Positions 17,974-26,527 of a DNA stretch of 64,000 bases are shown in pieces. Location of the stretch: assembly GCA_963728545.1 (NCBI GenBank), contig CAVSKO010000003.1:2976001-3040000 (forward strand), read 5' to 3'. The first letter of the stretch is position 1, and each line of letters starts with the position of its first letter. The notes beneath the pieces were generated by a model, which was not told the DNA's origin, ran no database searches, and was given only the letters and a program-made list of their open reading frames with translations. Position numbers and translations under genes: made by a program. This DNA comes from DASUNP01 sp963728545 (GTDB taxonomy: Bacteria; Acidobacteriota; Blastocatellia; UBA7656).

Positions 17974-19518
17974 TCAGAAGCTGGAGGCAATCGGCAGTTC
18001 CACCTTGCGAACTCCGGCCAGCGTCATAACGTTTGGGCCACCTTCTGCCAGGCTCGATGCAACTTTCCCCTCGTCATCAATCAAGACAGCCGAGGGGGTG
18101 CTGTTCGTGCCGAATATGGGGCCGAGACTGAATTGCGGATCATGCAAAATCAGCGATTTGATACCTCTAGTTTTTGTTTTGACGGCTTCCGCGCTGCCGG
18201 TAGCGATGATTGCCAGGCGCGGCGCACCTTTCGGCGGATTCTCTTCCCATCTCTTGATATCTTCACTCAACGCCTGGCAGAACGGACAGCCCGGGTCCCA
18301 GAAGAGCAGCAAAGTATCTTTGCCCAACGTGTCTTGCGAATGGACTACCGCGCCTTGCAGGTCAGGAAGCGAAAACGCAGGGGCCGGTTCGCCGATCTTA
18401 AAAAGAGATTTTTCGATAACACCGTGAGCATGATTTCCATTAGAACTTTTAACCGCTGCCGGGTCCGCGCCCGTCACAATATGATTGACCAGCGCCCGTA
18501 TAGCTTCATCGCCATAAGATACCTGGCTGGCGATCCGGCCCGCGCGACTGACGAGAACAGCGGCGGGCGTCCATTTGGTCAGGTAATCCTCGGATACAGA
18601 GTGTTCGCCGTGCAAGAGAAGATGTTTGGCCCCGTGCTTAGCTATCTGTTCCCGGGTCTCTTCGAGCGAGCCTTTACTCAGCAGTGCAACAGTCAGCCGA
18701 TCACCATAATCTCGCTCCCAGACCCTGACGACCGGCAGCAGGGTTTTGCAAGGGAAACAGTTTGGACTGACAAACAGCAGCAGCAAAGGTTTTCCGTAAG
18801 CCAGAAGATCGTCGAGCGATACCTGCCCTCCGCCGACGGCCGCAAGCGAGAAGCTCGGCGCAGGCGCTCCGACGAGCAAGCCTTCGAACGGAGGAACGGC
18901 GTCCGCGCGCTCGACCGGCGCAGGCTCGGCGTAATCCTCGTCAATAACTTTTTTTATCTCTTCGATTCTTTCCAGGACCGTCGCTTGCTGATCGAGGATG
19001 CGTCGAAGATAGACGAGGGCAACGGCAAGCAGCCCTACAGCTATCAGGCTGATGACGAGCCCGGCAATTTCTCCACTTTTCAAATCAATAATCCAGTTAA
19101 GCGCGCTAAGGCCGGGGTTATCCCTGCCTTGCGCGACGATCACCCCCGCGACCGCCGCCAGCCCAAGATTGCGCACAAAAGTAGACCAGCTCACAGGCTT
19201 GGAGTGAATCTGCCCGAAACAGTTGCAATCCGGCTTACGGCCTCGCAATAGATTCACGCCGATCCCTGCGGCGAACACCGTCATCAGCGCGAGCGCCGCA
19301 ATCGCGCCCCACCACGCGGATTCGAGCGGCAGCAATGCTGCGGCCACCATTATCTCTATAAAAGGCAGGCTCGAACCCGCGACACCGGCCAGCTTTTCAG
19401 GCACGCCGAACTCAATCAACGTCCGGCGCGAGCGAGCAAGGTCCACAACTTTCGTAAATCCGGCTAAAGCGAATATCAAAGCTAGAAAGACTCTAGCAAT
19501 CAGCAAAGCAATTTCCAT
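17974..19518 (-). CDS. MauE-like membrane domain fused to two thioredoxin-like domains
   Basis: 514 aa with an AGGGA ribosome-binding site. Residues 1-130 form a four-helix DoxX/MauE-like domain with a CNCFG motif after the third helix. A further transmembrane helix (about 155-172) is followed by two TlpA/redoxin-like domains, one with NCFPC (about residue 256) and one with GCPFC (about residue 415). MauE-type proteins support disulfide formation in methylamine dehydrogenase. Next to a Cys-rich exported protein, this fusion is a good candidate for its disulfide or electron-transfer partner. The neighbouring HPr-kinase gene starts 42 nt later. Confidence 0.88.
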   Translation of the reverse strand: MEIALLIARVFLALIFALAGFTKVVDLARSRRTLIEFGVPEKLAGVAGSSLPFIEIMVAAALLPLESAWWGAIAALALMTVFAAGIGVNLLRGRKPDCNCFGQIHSKPVSWSTFVRNLGLAAVAGVIVAQGRDNPGLSALNWIIDLKSGEIAGLVISLIAVGLLAVALVYLRRILDQQATVLERIEEIKKVIDEDYAEPAPVERADAVPPFEGLLVGAPAPSFSLAAVGGGQVSLDDLLAYGKPLLLLFVSPNCFPCKTLLPVVRVWERDYGDRLTVALLSKGSLEETREQIAKHGAKHLLLHGEHSVSEDYLTKWTPAAVLVSRAGRIASQVSYGDEAIRALVNHIVTGADPAAVKSSNGNHAHGVIEKSLFKIGEPAPAFSLPDLQGAVVHSQDTLGKDTLLLFWDPGCPFCQALSEDIKRWEENPPKGAPRLAIIATGSAEAVKTKTRGIKSLILHDPQFSLGPIFGTNSTPSAVLIDDEGKVASSLAEGGPNVMTLAGVRKVELPIASSF

Positions 19519-19537
19519 ATCAATCCCTGCTCAACCC

Positions 19538-20648
19538 CTATCGTGGATTAGCCCATTCTACACGCGACAACTGAGCAAGCATCGCCGCAGCGCGCGAAAA
19601 GACATGACCGACCTGAAAAGGCAACCGGGGTAATTCATTGAAAGGCCCTTTTAATGTCATCGTCGCTTCAATCGGGTTCGGCCAGTGGCGCGGCAATTCT
19701 TTTATCACCCGCACAGGGTGCTTCAGGTGGACCGCAACCTGTCCTAATGAATGAAGAGGAGTTCCCCATTCTTTCAACACCGTAGGCGCTAGCCATCTGG
19801 GCAGCTTTTTGGCTCGGCGCTCGATAGGCGTTCCTTCCACGTCTGCTCCGAGCAACTGGTGCGCAAGCCCCAGAGCGCATGCAATCCAATCCGCCTGCTG
19901 ACGCGAGCGCCCCAAACACCGGTCCCAATCAAAATCACCTGTTCGCGCTTCCAATAAAACCGCGATGTCATATAACCAGATCGGGCGAACCGCGCCGTGA
20001 CGAAGCAGGTGCATGCAAAGCAACCGCAGGTGATCCTCCGCGCTCAGAACCCGCACCTCCAGATCATCAAGCTTTACTAACTGCGACCGCTCGAAAATCT
20101 CGCCGCTCTGAAGATCGTAAAACTTGCCAAAACCCAGGTGCAGATCGATATTGCACGATTGGATTACCGGGTCTTTGAGAGCGGCGCAGGCATTAGCGTA
20201 CTGGTCAGGCAACACGCACAGGTCGAGATCGGTGTAGGGCCGCAGACCTGCTTCTGGATAATGCCGAGCAATCGCCCAGCCTTTTACCAGCACAGGCTCT
20301 ACACCAAGGCTACCGAGCAGCGGGAGGGCCCGCTTCAAGCTGCGTTCGTGGAGCGCGGCTTGAAGCGATTGAAGGCGATAGGCTTGCTGGAATTGCTCGG
20401 CGACTGCCGTGGCGCTGAGAACCGCAGTCGCGGATTCGCCACCAGGCTAAGGCTCCGGCCCCCGATCTCATCAGCGGCGTGGCAATCGCTTCCAACTCTT
20501 GCGCCGAGATGTCGGGCAAAGGATGCTCGACGCGCCATGACCCGGCCATCAGTTGCGCAATCAATTCGCCGCGCGCAATGCTTGGCTGCGACCGTAAATT
20601 CGGCTGCGACCGTGAATGATGTTGTAGAGACGATGCCTGCACTTTCAT
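19538..20648 (-). CDS. Nucleotidyltransferase-like protein (NTP_transf_5 type), frameshifted
   Basis: The N-terminal part is read in one frame from 20648 (GELIAQLMAGSW, DISAQELEAIATPL, ALAWWRIRD) and the rest in another frame to 19538 (VEPVLVKGWAIARHYPEAGLRPYTDLDL, with the catalytic DLDL). The total of 1111 nt has one base too many. Removing one T from GGTTCTC on the minus strand (20417-20423) joins the frames as RIRDCGLSATAVAEQFQQAY, matching the family layout (369 aa). This nucleotidyltransferase type often accompanies HPr-kinase-like and PqqD genes in peptide clusters. The break may be a sequencing error or a real mutation. Confidence 0.8.
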
Positions 20649-20703
20649 CCCGTTGATTTATGAAACAACGTTCACCGATAAACGAGCCCCGAGCATAGAA
20701 CAG

Positions 20704-20735
20704 AGCACCCCGGCATTGACCAACGCCGGGGTGCT
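20704..20735 (-). terminator. Hairpin downstream of FecR-like gene
   Basis: A perfect 11-bp stem (AGCACCCCGGC and GCCGGGGTGCT) with a 10-nt loop lies 42 nt after the stop of the FecR-like gene. There is no T-run on either side, so termination is plausible but not certain. Confidence 0.45.
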
Positions 20736-20776
20736 TGTGATCGCGACTATGCTGATGAGCAGTCAGCTATATTCCT

Positions 20777-21502
20777 TCAGGGCTGTAGCGTACTCAAGAA
20801 CGGCGGGCCGCCCTCGTCATTATCAAAGACTGGGATCAGCAATGCGCCTAGCGGGAGAAAAATCGCTACAGGATAATGATCTTCGTGGCAGCGAACGTTG
20901 TATATCGCGTCACCCGTAGCCGTTACTTCCGTCGCGTTCTTGAACTCTTTGTGTTGACCGGCCAGCACGATCTTCTCTTTGGCGCCGGAATCGTACTTTA
21001 CTGTGGCCTGGCCCTGCTTCACATTTACGTCGATCTCTCTGCGATCAGAGAAGACGCCGACATCTCGGACGCCGATGCCGATGACTCTGACGAGTCCCGA
21101 AACGCCTGACGGCAGCGTTAGCGTCACCGAGCCGCATTGATTCAACGAGACCTCGACACCGTTTCCGATTATCGTCAAAGTTACGGTCGTATTATTCCCG
21201 ACCTCGACGCGTCCGAGCGGGCCAAGCTCTATCGTGGCGTGACCGCCGGTTCGGGTCTGTATGACGCTGCCGTTTAAAACGGTAGCGCCGGTCTTTGACT
21301 GTATGCCGTTGATGTCGACCGGGCCGTGCGCGGTGAGCGTGCCGGTCGGCGCTTGCATAAAGTTTATGCTTTCGCCGAGCGCAGCATCCACTGAAGCGTC
21401 GGATGCGGAATCGGCCAGCGAGCTAAAGGAAAAAGAGATCACGAGAGCCGTTATTAATAACAGGCTCAACGGGGCTTTTGTGTTTTTTCTGTCTATGTTC
21501 AT
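20777..21502 (-). CDS. Exported FecR-like protein
   Basis: 241 aa with a GGAGG ribosome-binding site 5 nt before the ATG and a signal peptide (LSLLLITALVISFSFSSLADSA). The mature part has GSVIQTRTGGHATIELGPLGRVEVGNNTTVTL, a FecR-like beta-domain pattern, then VNVKQGQATVKYDSGAKEKIVLAGQHKEF and a hydrophobic, Pro-rich end. Probably periplasmic or outer-membrane; no sigma factor partner is adjacent. Its link to the polysaccharide operon upstream or the PqqD cassette downstream is only by proximity. Confidence 0.7.
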   Translation of the reverse strand: MNIDRKNTKAPLSLLLITALVISFSFSSLADSASDASVDAALGESINFMQAPTGTLTAHGPVDINGIQSKTGATVLNGSVIQTRTGGHATIELGPLGRVEVGNNTTVTLTIIGNGVEVSLNQCGSVTLTLPSGVSGLVRVIGIGVRDVGVFSDRREIDVNVKQGQATVKYDSGAKEKIVLAGQHKEFKNATEVTATGDAIYNVRCHEDHYPVAIFLPLGALLIPVFDNDEGGPPFLSTLQP

Positions 21503-21646
21503 ATTGCCTCCGGGGGTTGCCAGAAAGCCGCGTGTATCAATTCGATTCCAGCGGCTTCCAGGGTACGAAATAGAAAGTCAAAAGTCAATCACTATTTGTT
21601 GAAATAATTACTACTATTCCCCATTCGGGTTACTCGATAATCCGAG

Positions 21647-23413
21647 TCACTCTATGCGTATGCTCATCTTTCTGAGCGCCACGCCGAGGCCGCGCAGAGT
21701 GTCGAGCTTGCTTTCGGGAACTTTCAAGCTGGAGATCAGCACCTCGCTTATGCCGTGCGCTCGTATGAGGTCGGGCAACTGGCCGCTTTTGAAAATGCGA
21801 TAACCGTGAATCAGATTCCCGGCCTTGCGGTCGTCGTCGTCGATAAAGCCTACGGGCGCGTAACGATGATCGGGGTTGTTTAAAATCTCTCGGATCAAAA
21901 GCTCGCCGCCATCACCCGCGCCGTAGATCAATACGGGCCTTGCGTCGGGATGCAGGTTCGCCCGGCCTCCGATCATCTCCCTCAGCACCCGAAACGACAA
22001 ACGGCTCCCGCTCATTAGAAGCAATATCAGCAAGCCGTTCAGCAGTAAGACTGCGCGCGAAGGGCCGCTGAACCTGTACATCAAAAAGACCGCCATCGCG
22101 CCGGCCAATGCGCCCGCCATCACCGATCTCGCAATAACGACCAGATCGCTGATCCCCGCGTAACGCCACAATCCGCGATAGACGCCGCCGATCAAAAAGC
22201 AGACCAGCTCTATTATGATTACTATCGGCAGCGTCCTTAAGAATATTCCCAATTGCTCCTGATCGAGATTCCCATCCCACCTGAGCACGTAAGCCCCGTA
22301 GTAAGCCAGCGCGATCAGTATCACGTCCAGAAGGACTTCAAAGATGCGGCGCTTATATGTGAAATCCGCGAAAGCATCGATCAGGCGAAGACCGCGCGGC
22401 TGCTCTCCCCCCTCAAGGATGCGGACCTTGCCCAGGTAGAGTCCGAGAAAGATCGTCAGCAGCGCGAATCCCGGGACGAGCGCAAGCGCGATAGAGGTTT
22501 CAAGCACCCTCACCATCAATGCCAGAATGCCCGATACGGCGGCAAAAGCGTAAAGCATTATCACCGCGCGCCGCTCGGACATCCCCAGCGCCACCAGCCG
22601 GTGCGAAGTGTGATCGCGCCCGCCCTGCGAGATGGGGCGACCGGAAAGCTTTCGAGTGAGGGTCACAAAACAGGTGTCGAATATCGGGATCATCAATATC
22701 AAAACGGGTGTCAGCAGCACCGATGTCAGGCTGCGAAAACGGGCCGTGTCGCTCAACAGCGCCGTCCCGCTCAACACAAAGCCCAAAAACATCGAGCCGC
22801 TGTCGCCCATAAAGATCGATGCGGGGTTGAAATTAAAGACCAGAAACCCGAGGGCCGCTGCGCCCAGCACCGAGGCCAGCACCGCTTCCGCAGGCTGGCC
22901 GTTGAGCAGGAACGTGATCGCAAGAAAGACGCTCGCGATCACCGATACGCCGCCCGCCAGCCCGTCCATATTGTCGAGCAGGTTGATGGCGTTGGTTATG
23001 CCGACCAGCCAGAAGATGGTCAATATATCGTTGATCCACTGGTATTCGACCCACGGCAGGTGCAGCCCGAAATAGACCATCATCGCGGCGGCAATCAACT
23101 GGACGACGAGCTTGGCGTAGGGCTTGATGCGGACTATATCATCGATCAACCCCGTGACGAGCAGCGCCGTGGCCGCCGCTAAAATGGGATATGCGCTCGC
23201 AAGCCTGGGCGTGAAGATAAGAAAGCCCAAAACAAACGCCCCGTAGATGCTAAGGCCGCCGAGCATAGCCGTAGGCTTACGATGCCAGCGATCCTGTCTG
23301 GGCGCGGCCACAAATCCGAGCCTGCGCGCGAGTGCGCGGGCAGCCACCGTGAGGATCAGCCCGCACAAAAATGTGAAGAGGCTAGCTAAAAAGATTTGCA
23401 TAGCTACTTTCAT
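21647..23413 (-). CDS. Initiating phosphoglycosyltransferase (WecA/MraY family) fused to CapD-like N-terminal domain
   Basis: 588 aa. Residues 1-330 form a polyprenyl-phosphate N-acetylhexosamine-1-phosphate transferase with about ten helices and the motifs LLDNMDG, NFNPASIFMGDSGS and GGRDHTSHRLV. Residues about 350-588 carry four further helices (YYGAYVLRWDG onwards) and a Rossmann-like domain (VLIYGAGDGGELLIREI, PVGFIDDD), as in the N-terminal half of CapD/WbpM dehydratases, but the catalytic dehydratase half is absent. It would start glycan synthesis on undecaprenyl phosphate. Two in-frame ATGs (23413 and 23401) are possible starts. It is the last gene of the operon. Confidence 0.9.
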   Translation of the reverse strand: MKVAMQIFLASLFTFLCGLILTVAARALARRLGFVAAPRQDRWHRKPTAMLGGLSIYGAFVLGFLIFTPRLASAYPILAAATALLVTGLIDDIVRIKPYAKLVVQLIAAAMMVYFGLHLPWVEYQWINDILTIFWLVGITNAINLLDNMDGLAGGVSVIASVFLAITFLLNGQPAEAVLASVLGAAALGFLVFNFNPASIFMGDSGSMFLGFVLSGTALLSDTARFRSLTSVLLTPVLILMIPIFDTCFVTLTRKLSGRPISQGGRDHTSHRLVALGMSERRAVIMLYAFAAVSGILALMVRVLETSIALALVPGFALLTIFLGLYLGKVRILEGGEQPRGLRLIDAFADFTYKRRIFEVLLDVILIALAYYGAYVLRWDGNLDQEQLGIFLRTLPIVIIIELVCFLIGGVYRGLWRYAGISDLVVIARSVMAGALAGAMAVFLMYRFSGPSRAVLLLNGLLILLLMSGSRLSFRVLREMIGGRANLHPDARPVLIYGAGDGGELLIREILNNPDHRYAPVGFIDDDDRKAGNLIHGYRIFKSGQLPDLIRAHGISEVLISSLKVPESKLDTLRGLGVALRKMSIRIE

Positions 23414-23425
23414 CCCACAGAAGAT

Positions 23426-23517
23426 TCACCGCAGAGACACAGAGAACACAGAGCGGGCGCAGAGCAGATGTTGGTTTTCTCTGCGCCCGCTCTGTGTTCT
23501 CTGTGTCTCTGCGGTGA
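23426..23517. repeat. Palindromic repeat, copy A (CACCGCAGAG family)
   Basis: A perfect 39-bp inverted repeat: left arm 23426-23464 begins TCACCGCAGAGACACAGAG, right arm 23479-23517 ends CTCTGCGGTGA, with a 14-nt loop (CAGATGTTGGTTTT). It lies between the epimerase and the phosphoglycosyltransferase genes. Copies B (27379-27499) and C (56817-56897) share its arms. Confidence 0.95.
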
Positions 23518-23556
23518 GATGCCTTTCGAATCTGGTACCTTCAAGTCAAAAACGCT

Positions 23557-24567
23557 CTAAGCCTGAAACACAAGAGAGCTGGCCGGAATGCCAAGCTCGC
23601 CTACCATCTTTACGTTGTGGTATTCGATGACGCTTTCGAGTATTCCTTCCAGGTCGATCTTGGGTTTGTAACCGATCAAGCCGCATATCTTCGAAATGTC
23701 CGGGACTCGGCGGAGCATGTCTTCAAACCCTTCTTCATAAGCTTCATCGTACGGCACAAAGACTATGTCAGAGACCGAGCCGGTCATATACTTGATCTTT
23801 TTTGCCAGATCGAGAATGGTGATCTCATGATCGCTGCCGATGTTGTAGACCTCGCCTACGGCGTTTTGATGTTCCGCGATTGTGATGATCGCTCCGATCA
23901 CGTCGTTTACATGCGTGAAGCAACGCGTCTGCGACCCATCGCCATATATGGTTATGTTCTGCCCGGTCAGCGCCTGCCGCACAAAGTTCGGTATGACCAT
24001 GCCGTATCGCCCGGTCTGGCGCGGGCCGACGGTGTTGAACAACCGAGCTATTACGGTGGGCACCCGTTTCTCTTTCCAGTAAGCGATTGCCAGAAACTCG
24101 TCTATAGCTTTTGAGCAAGCATAGCTCCACCGGCCCTTGCTCGTAGGCCCCATCACCAGATCGTCTTCTTCGCTGAAAGGCACGCGATTGCGTTTGCCGT
24201 AGACCTCGGAGGTCGAGGTTATAAGCACCCGCTTGCGCTTCTTGGCCGCGAGACTCAAAACGATGTCGGTCCCGCGTATGTTGGTCTCGATAGTATTTAC
24301 AGGGCTTTCGACGATCAACCGCACGCCGACGGCCGCGGCCAGGTGATAGATGATGTCGCACGTGTCGACAAGCTCTGCCGTCAGCCGGTAGTTGCGTATC
24401 GTGTCAATGTGATACGTGAGATTCGGATGATTCTTTATCGCGAGGATGTTTTCAATCGAGCCTGTCGAAAGATCGTCAAGAATGTAGACCTCGTCGCCTC
24501 GCGCCAGAAGTCTCTCCGCAAGGTGCGAGCCGATGAAGCCCGCTCCGCCTGTGATCAATATTTTCAT
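23557..24567 (-). CDS. NAD-dependent sugar-nucleotide epimerase/dehydratase
   Basis: 336 aa, an extended short-chain dehydrogenase. The N-terminal NAD motif is TGGAGFIGSHLAERL, the active site is TSTSEVYG with SYACSK (Tyr-x3-Lys), and the nucleotide-sugar part has FNTVGPRQTGRYGMVIPNF and DGSQTRCFTHVND. It is closest in motif to UDP-glucuronate decarboxylase or UDP-hexose 4-epimerase types; the exact substrate cannot be told from sequence. It supplies an activated sugar to the polysaccharide pathway. Confidence 0.9.
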   Translation of the reverse strand: MKILITGGAGFIGSHLAERLLARGDEVYILDDLSTGSIENILAIKNHPNLTYHIDTIRNYRLTAELVDTCDIIYHLAAAVGVRLIVESPVNTIETNIRGTDIVLSLAAKKRKRVLITSTSEVYGKRNRVPFSEEDDLVMGPTSKGRWSYACSKAIDEFLAIAYWKEKRVPTVIARLFNTVGPRQTGRYGMVIPNFVRQALTGQNITIYGDGSQTRCFTHVNDVIGAIITIAEHQNAVGEVYNIGSDHEITILDLAKKIKYMTGSVSDIVFVPYDEAYEEGFEDMLRRVPDISKICGLIGYKPKIDLEGILESVIEYHNVKMVGELGIPASSLVFQA

Positions 24568-24612
24568 ATTTTCCTTTTTTTTATCTGCACTTTGCCTGAA
24601 GGGTTTTGAAGA

Positions 24613-25860
24613 TCAAGTTGTCGCGTTTTCAATTGCCTCCGCTACCGGGCGCACCTGACGTTTATTAAAGCGCGCGACCCGCCCGGCGTGCCGCTCGATG
24701 AGCATCAGGTAGACGGCGCTGATTTCGTTGACCATAGTCTCTGCGCGAAAAGCCGGATCTACTCTCCGGCGTCCGGCTTCGCCCATTCGCGCTCTGAGCG
24801 CGGGATCATCCAGAAGCCGCGATATGGAGTCGGCCAGCCCTTCCTCATCGCCCGGCTTCACAAGGAACCCGGTCTGGTCGGGGATGACTACTTCCGGCGC
24901 GCCGTCGATGTCGAACGACACGCAGGGCTTGCCCATTGCCAGCGCCTGCGGCAGAACGCGCGCCAGACCTTCCCTGAGCGACGTGTGAACCACGACGTCC
25001 ATCGCCGAGATCATTTCAGGTATGCGCTCGCGCGCAACCAGTCCTGCGAAAACGAAGTTGTCGAGTATGCCCGCTTCACGAGCCCGCCGGACGAGGTGAT
25101 CGTAAAGCACGCCGTCGCCTACGAGGAAAAACCGCACGTCGGGGTGTCGCTTTACTATACTGGGCGCTGCATCCAACAGTTGATCGTGGCCTTTCAGGTT
25201 AAACAACCGGGCGATCTTTCCCACGACCATCGCGCCCTCAGGAATTCCGAACTCGCGCCTGACGGCCAGCGGGTTGACATCGGCTTTCAAAAACCAGTCC
25301 AATTCCATGCCGCTATAGACGGTGCTGAATTTTTCCGGGCGATCAATACCGGCGCGAATCGCCTTCTGGCTTATGACGCTCGATACGCTTATGAAATGAT
25401 CTGTCATGGGCGCGCAGATTTTTTTGATCGCCCACCACAGACGATTTATCAGCCAGGGTTGATACTCGTGAAATACGAGGCTGTGCAGCGTGTGGACGAT
25501 GATCGGCGTCCCCGCGAGCTTCGCCGCAAAGCGGCCAAGCACTCCCGCCTTCGACGAGTGCGTGTGGACTATGTGATAGCGCCCTTTGCGTATCAAGCGA
25601 TAGAGCTTCCAGAACGCTTTGATGTCTGCAAGAGGGTTGATCTTTCGAGCAAGCTCGGGCAACACGACAAGCCGCGTGGTCTTGCGCGCGCGATCAAGCA
25701 GATCGCCTTCAGGCCCGTAGTTGACGCCCGTCAGAAGCGTCACTTCGTAGCCCTCTATTCTGTCCAGCCCCTCGACCGAAAGCAGCGTGTTCTCTTGCGC
25801 GCCGCCGATTATCAATCGAGTGATTATGTGAAGAATGCGTATTGGTTCGACGTTCGTCAT
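24613..25860 (-). CDS. Glycosyltransferase family 4
   Basis: 415 aa with a GT-B fold. The N-terminal motif is LHIITRLIIGGAQENTLLSVEGL; the C-terminal half has the donor-binding series VVGKIARLFNLKGHDQLLDA, HTSLREGLARVLPQALAMGKP and DIDGAPEVV. GT4 enzymes add a sugar with retention from a nucleotide donor in the cytoplasm. The gene lies 4 nt after the methyltransferase gene, so they are cotranscribed. Confidence 0.93.
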   Translation of the reverse strand: MTNVEPIRILHIITRLIIGGAQENTLLSVEGLDRIEGYEVTLLTGVNYGPEGDLLDRARKTTRLVVLPELARKINPLADIKAFWKLYRLIRKGRYHIVHTHSSKAGVLGRFAAKLAGTPIIVHTLHSLVFHEYQPWLINRLWWAIKKICAPMTDHFISVSSVISQKAIRAGIDRPEKFSTVYSGMELDWFLKADVNPLAVRREFGIPEGAMVVGKIARLFNLKGHDQLLDAAPSIVKRHPDVRFFLVGDGVLYDHLVRRAREAGILDNFVFAGLVARERIPEMISAMDVVVHTSLREGLARVLPQALAMGKPCVSFDIDGAPEVVIPDQTGFLVKPGDEEGLADSISRLLDDPALRARMGEAGRRRVDPAFRAETMVNEISAVYLMLIERHAGRVARFNKRQVRPVAEAIENATT

Positions 25861-25864
25861 AAAC

Positions 25865-26527
25865 TTACAGATGAGCGACTACGATGTAATCGCGATCAAG
25901 CGCTATCCAGTCGTAATCACTTACACCGGCTTCATCAAGAACTTTTCGGACGCGCGTTTCGGAGTAGAGGAAAAGCGGGCAGCCGCTTAAAAGAAAACGC
26001 AATCGCCGCACAGGCACTCGCCATTCGCGCGATTTAGGAAAGCTCATGATCATAGTCGACCTGGTCATCTCGCGCATGCGCGAGATGATCGGCGCGGGAT
26101 CGGCGATGTAATCAAAAAACCCCATCGCCGTTGCGGCGTCGAACGTTTCATCCTCGACGGCTTCCGGGAAGCCGCCTGCGCGAAAATCGCAGCGGGCGTT
26201 AACGCCCGCTCGGCGAGCGTGATCGCGGGCAAGCTCGATCATGGCTACGGCAAAGTCTACGCCTACGACGCGGGCCGCGCCGCGCTCGGCGTATGCTATG
26301 CAATAGCGGCCGGAGCCGCACCCGACATCGAGTACTGTTTTGCCCGCCAGTGGCTCAAGCTCCGTGAGCGTCAGATCGAAACGGCGGCGCACCACGCCTC
26401 GCCAGACATTGTCTATCCACTTGTTGAAAGCGCCCTTCTCATCTTCATAGATGGCGTCAAAGCGCTCTGCGTCTGCGTGAAAGTGATCTCGTACTTTTTG
26501 GTCAACTGACTTTTGCTCAACCGACAC
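25865..26527 (-). CDS. Class I SAM-dependent methyltransferase
   Basis: 220 aa with SAM motif I VLDVGCGSGRYCIAYAERGA and the post-motif acidic VVGVDFAV. The rest follows the methyltransferase 11/25 pattern. Its first 11 nt overlap the end of the deacetylase gene. It probably methylates a glycan or sugar intermediate; the substrate is inferred from context only. Confidence 0.9.
   Translation of the reverse strand: MSVEQKSVDQKVRDHFHADAERFDAIYEDEKGAFNKWIDNVWRGVVRRRFDLTLTELEPLAGKTVLDVGCGSGRYCIAYAERGAARVVGVDFAVAMIELARDHARRAGVNARCDFRAGGFPEAVEDETFDAATAMGFFDYIADPAPIISRMREMTRSTMIMSFPKSREWRVPVRRLRFLLSGCPLFLYSETRVRKVLDEAGVSDYDWIALDRDYIVVAHL

Noticed and set aside
16375..20648. A classical lasso-peptide cluster
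   Set aside because: No lasso cyclase, transglutaminase-type protease or short precursor ORF is next to these genes; the AsnB at 27.5-29.5 kb belongs to the polysaccharide operon.
23247..23630. Open frames across the palindromic repeats (23.4, 27.4 and 56.8 kb) as genes
   Set aside because: Their peptides are translations of the repeat (for example HRRDTENTERAQ), seen as spurious proteins in many genomes.
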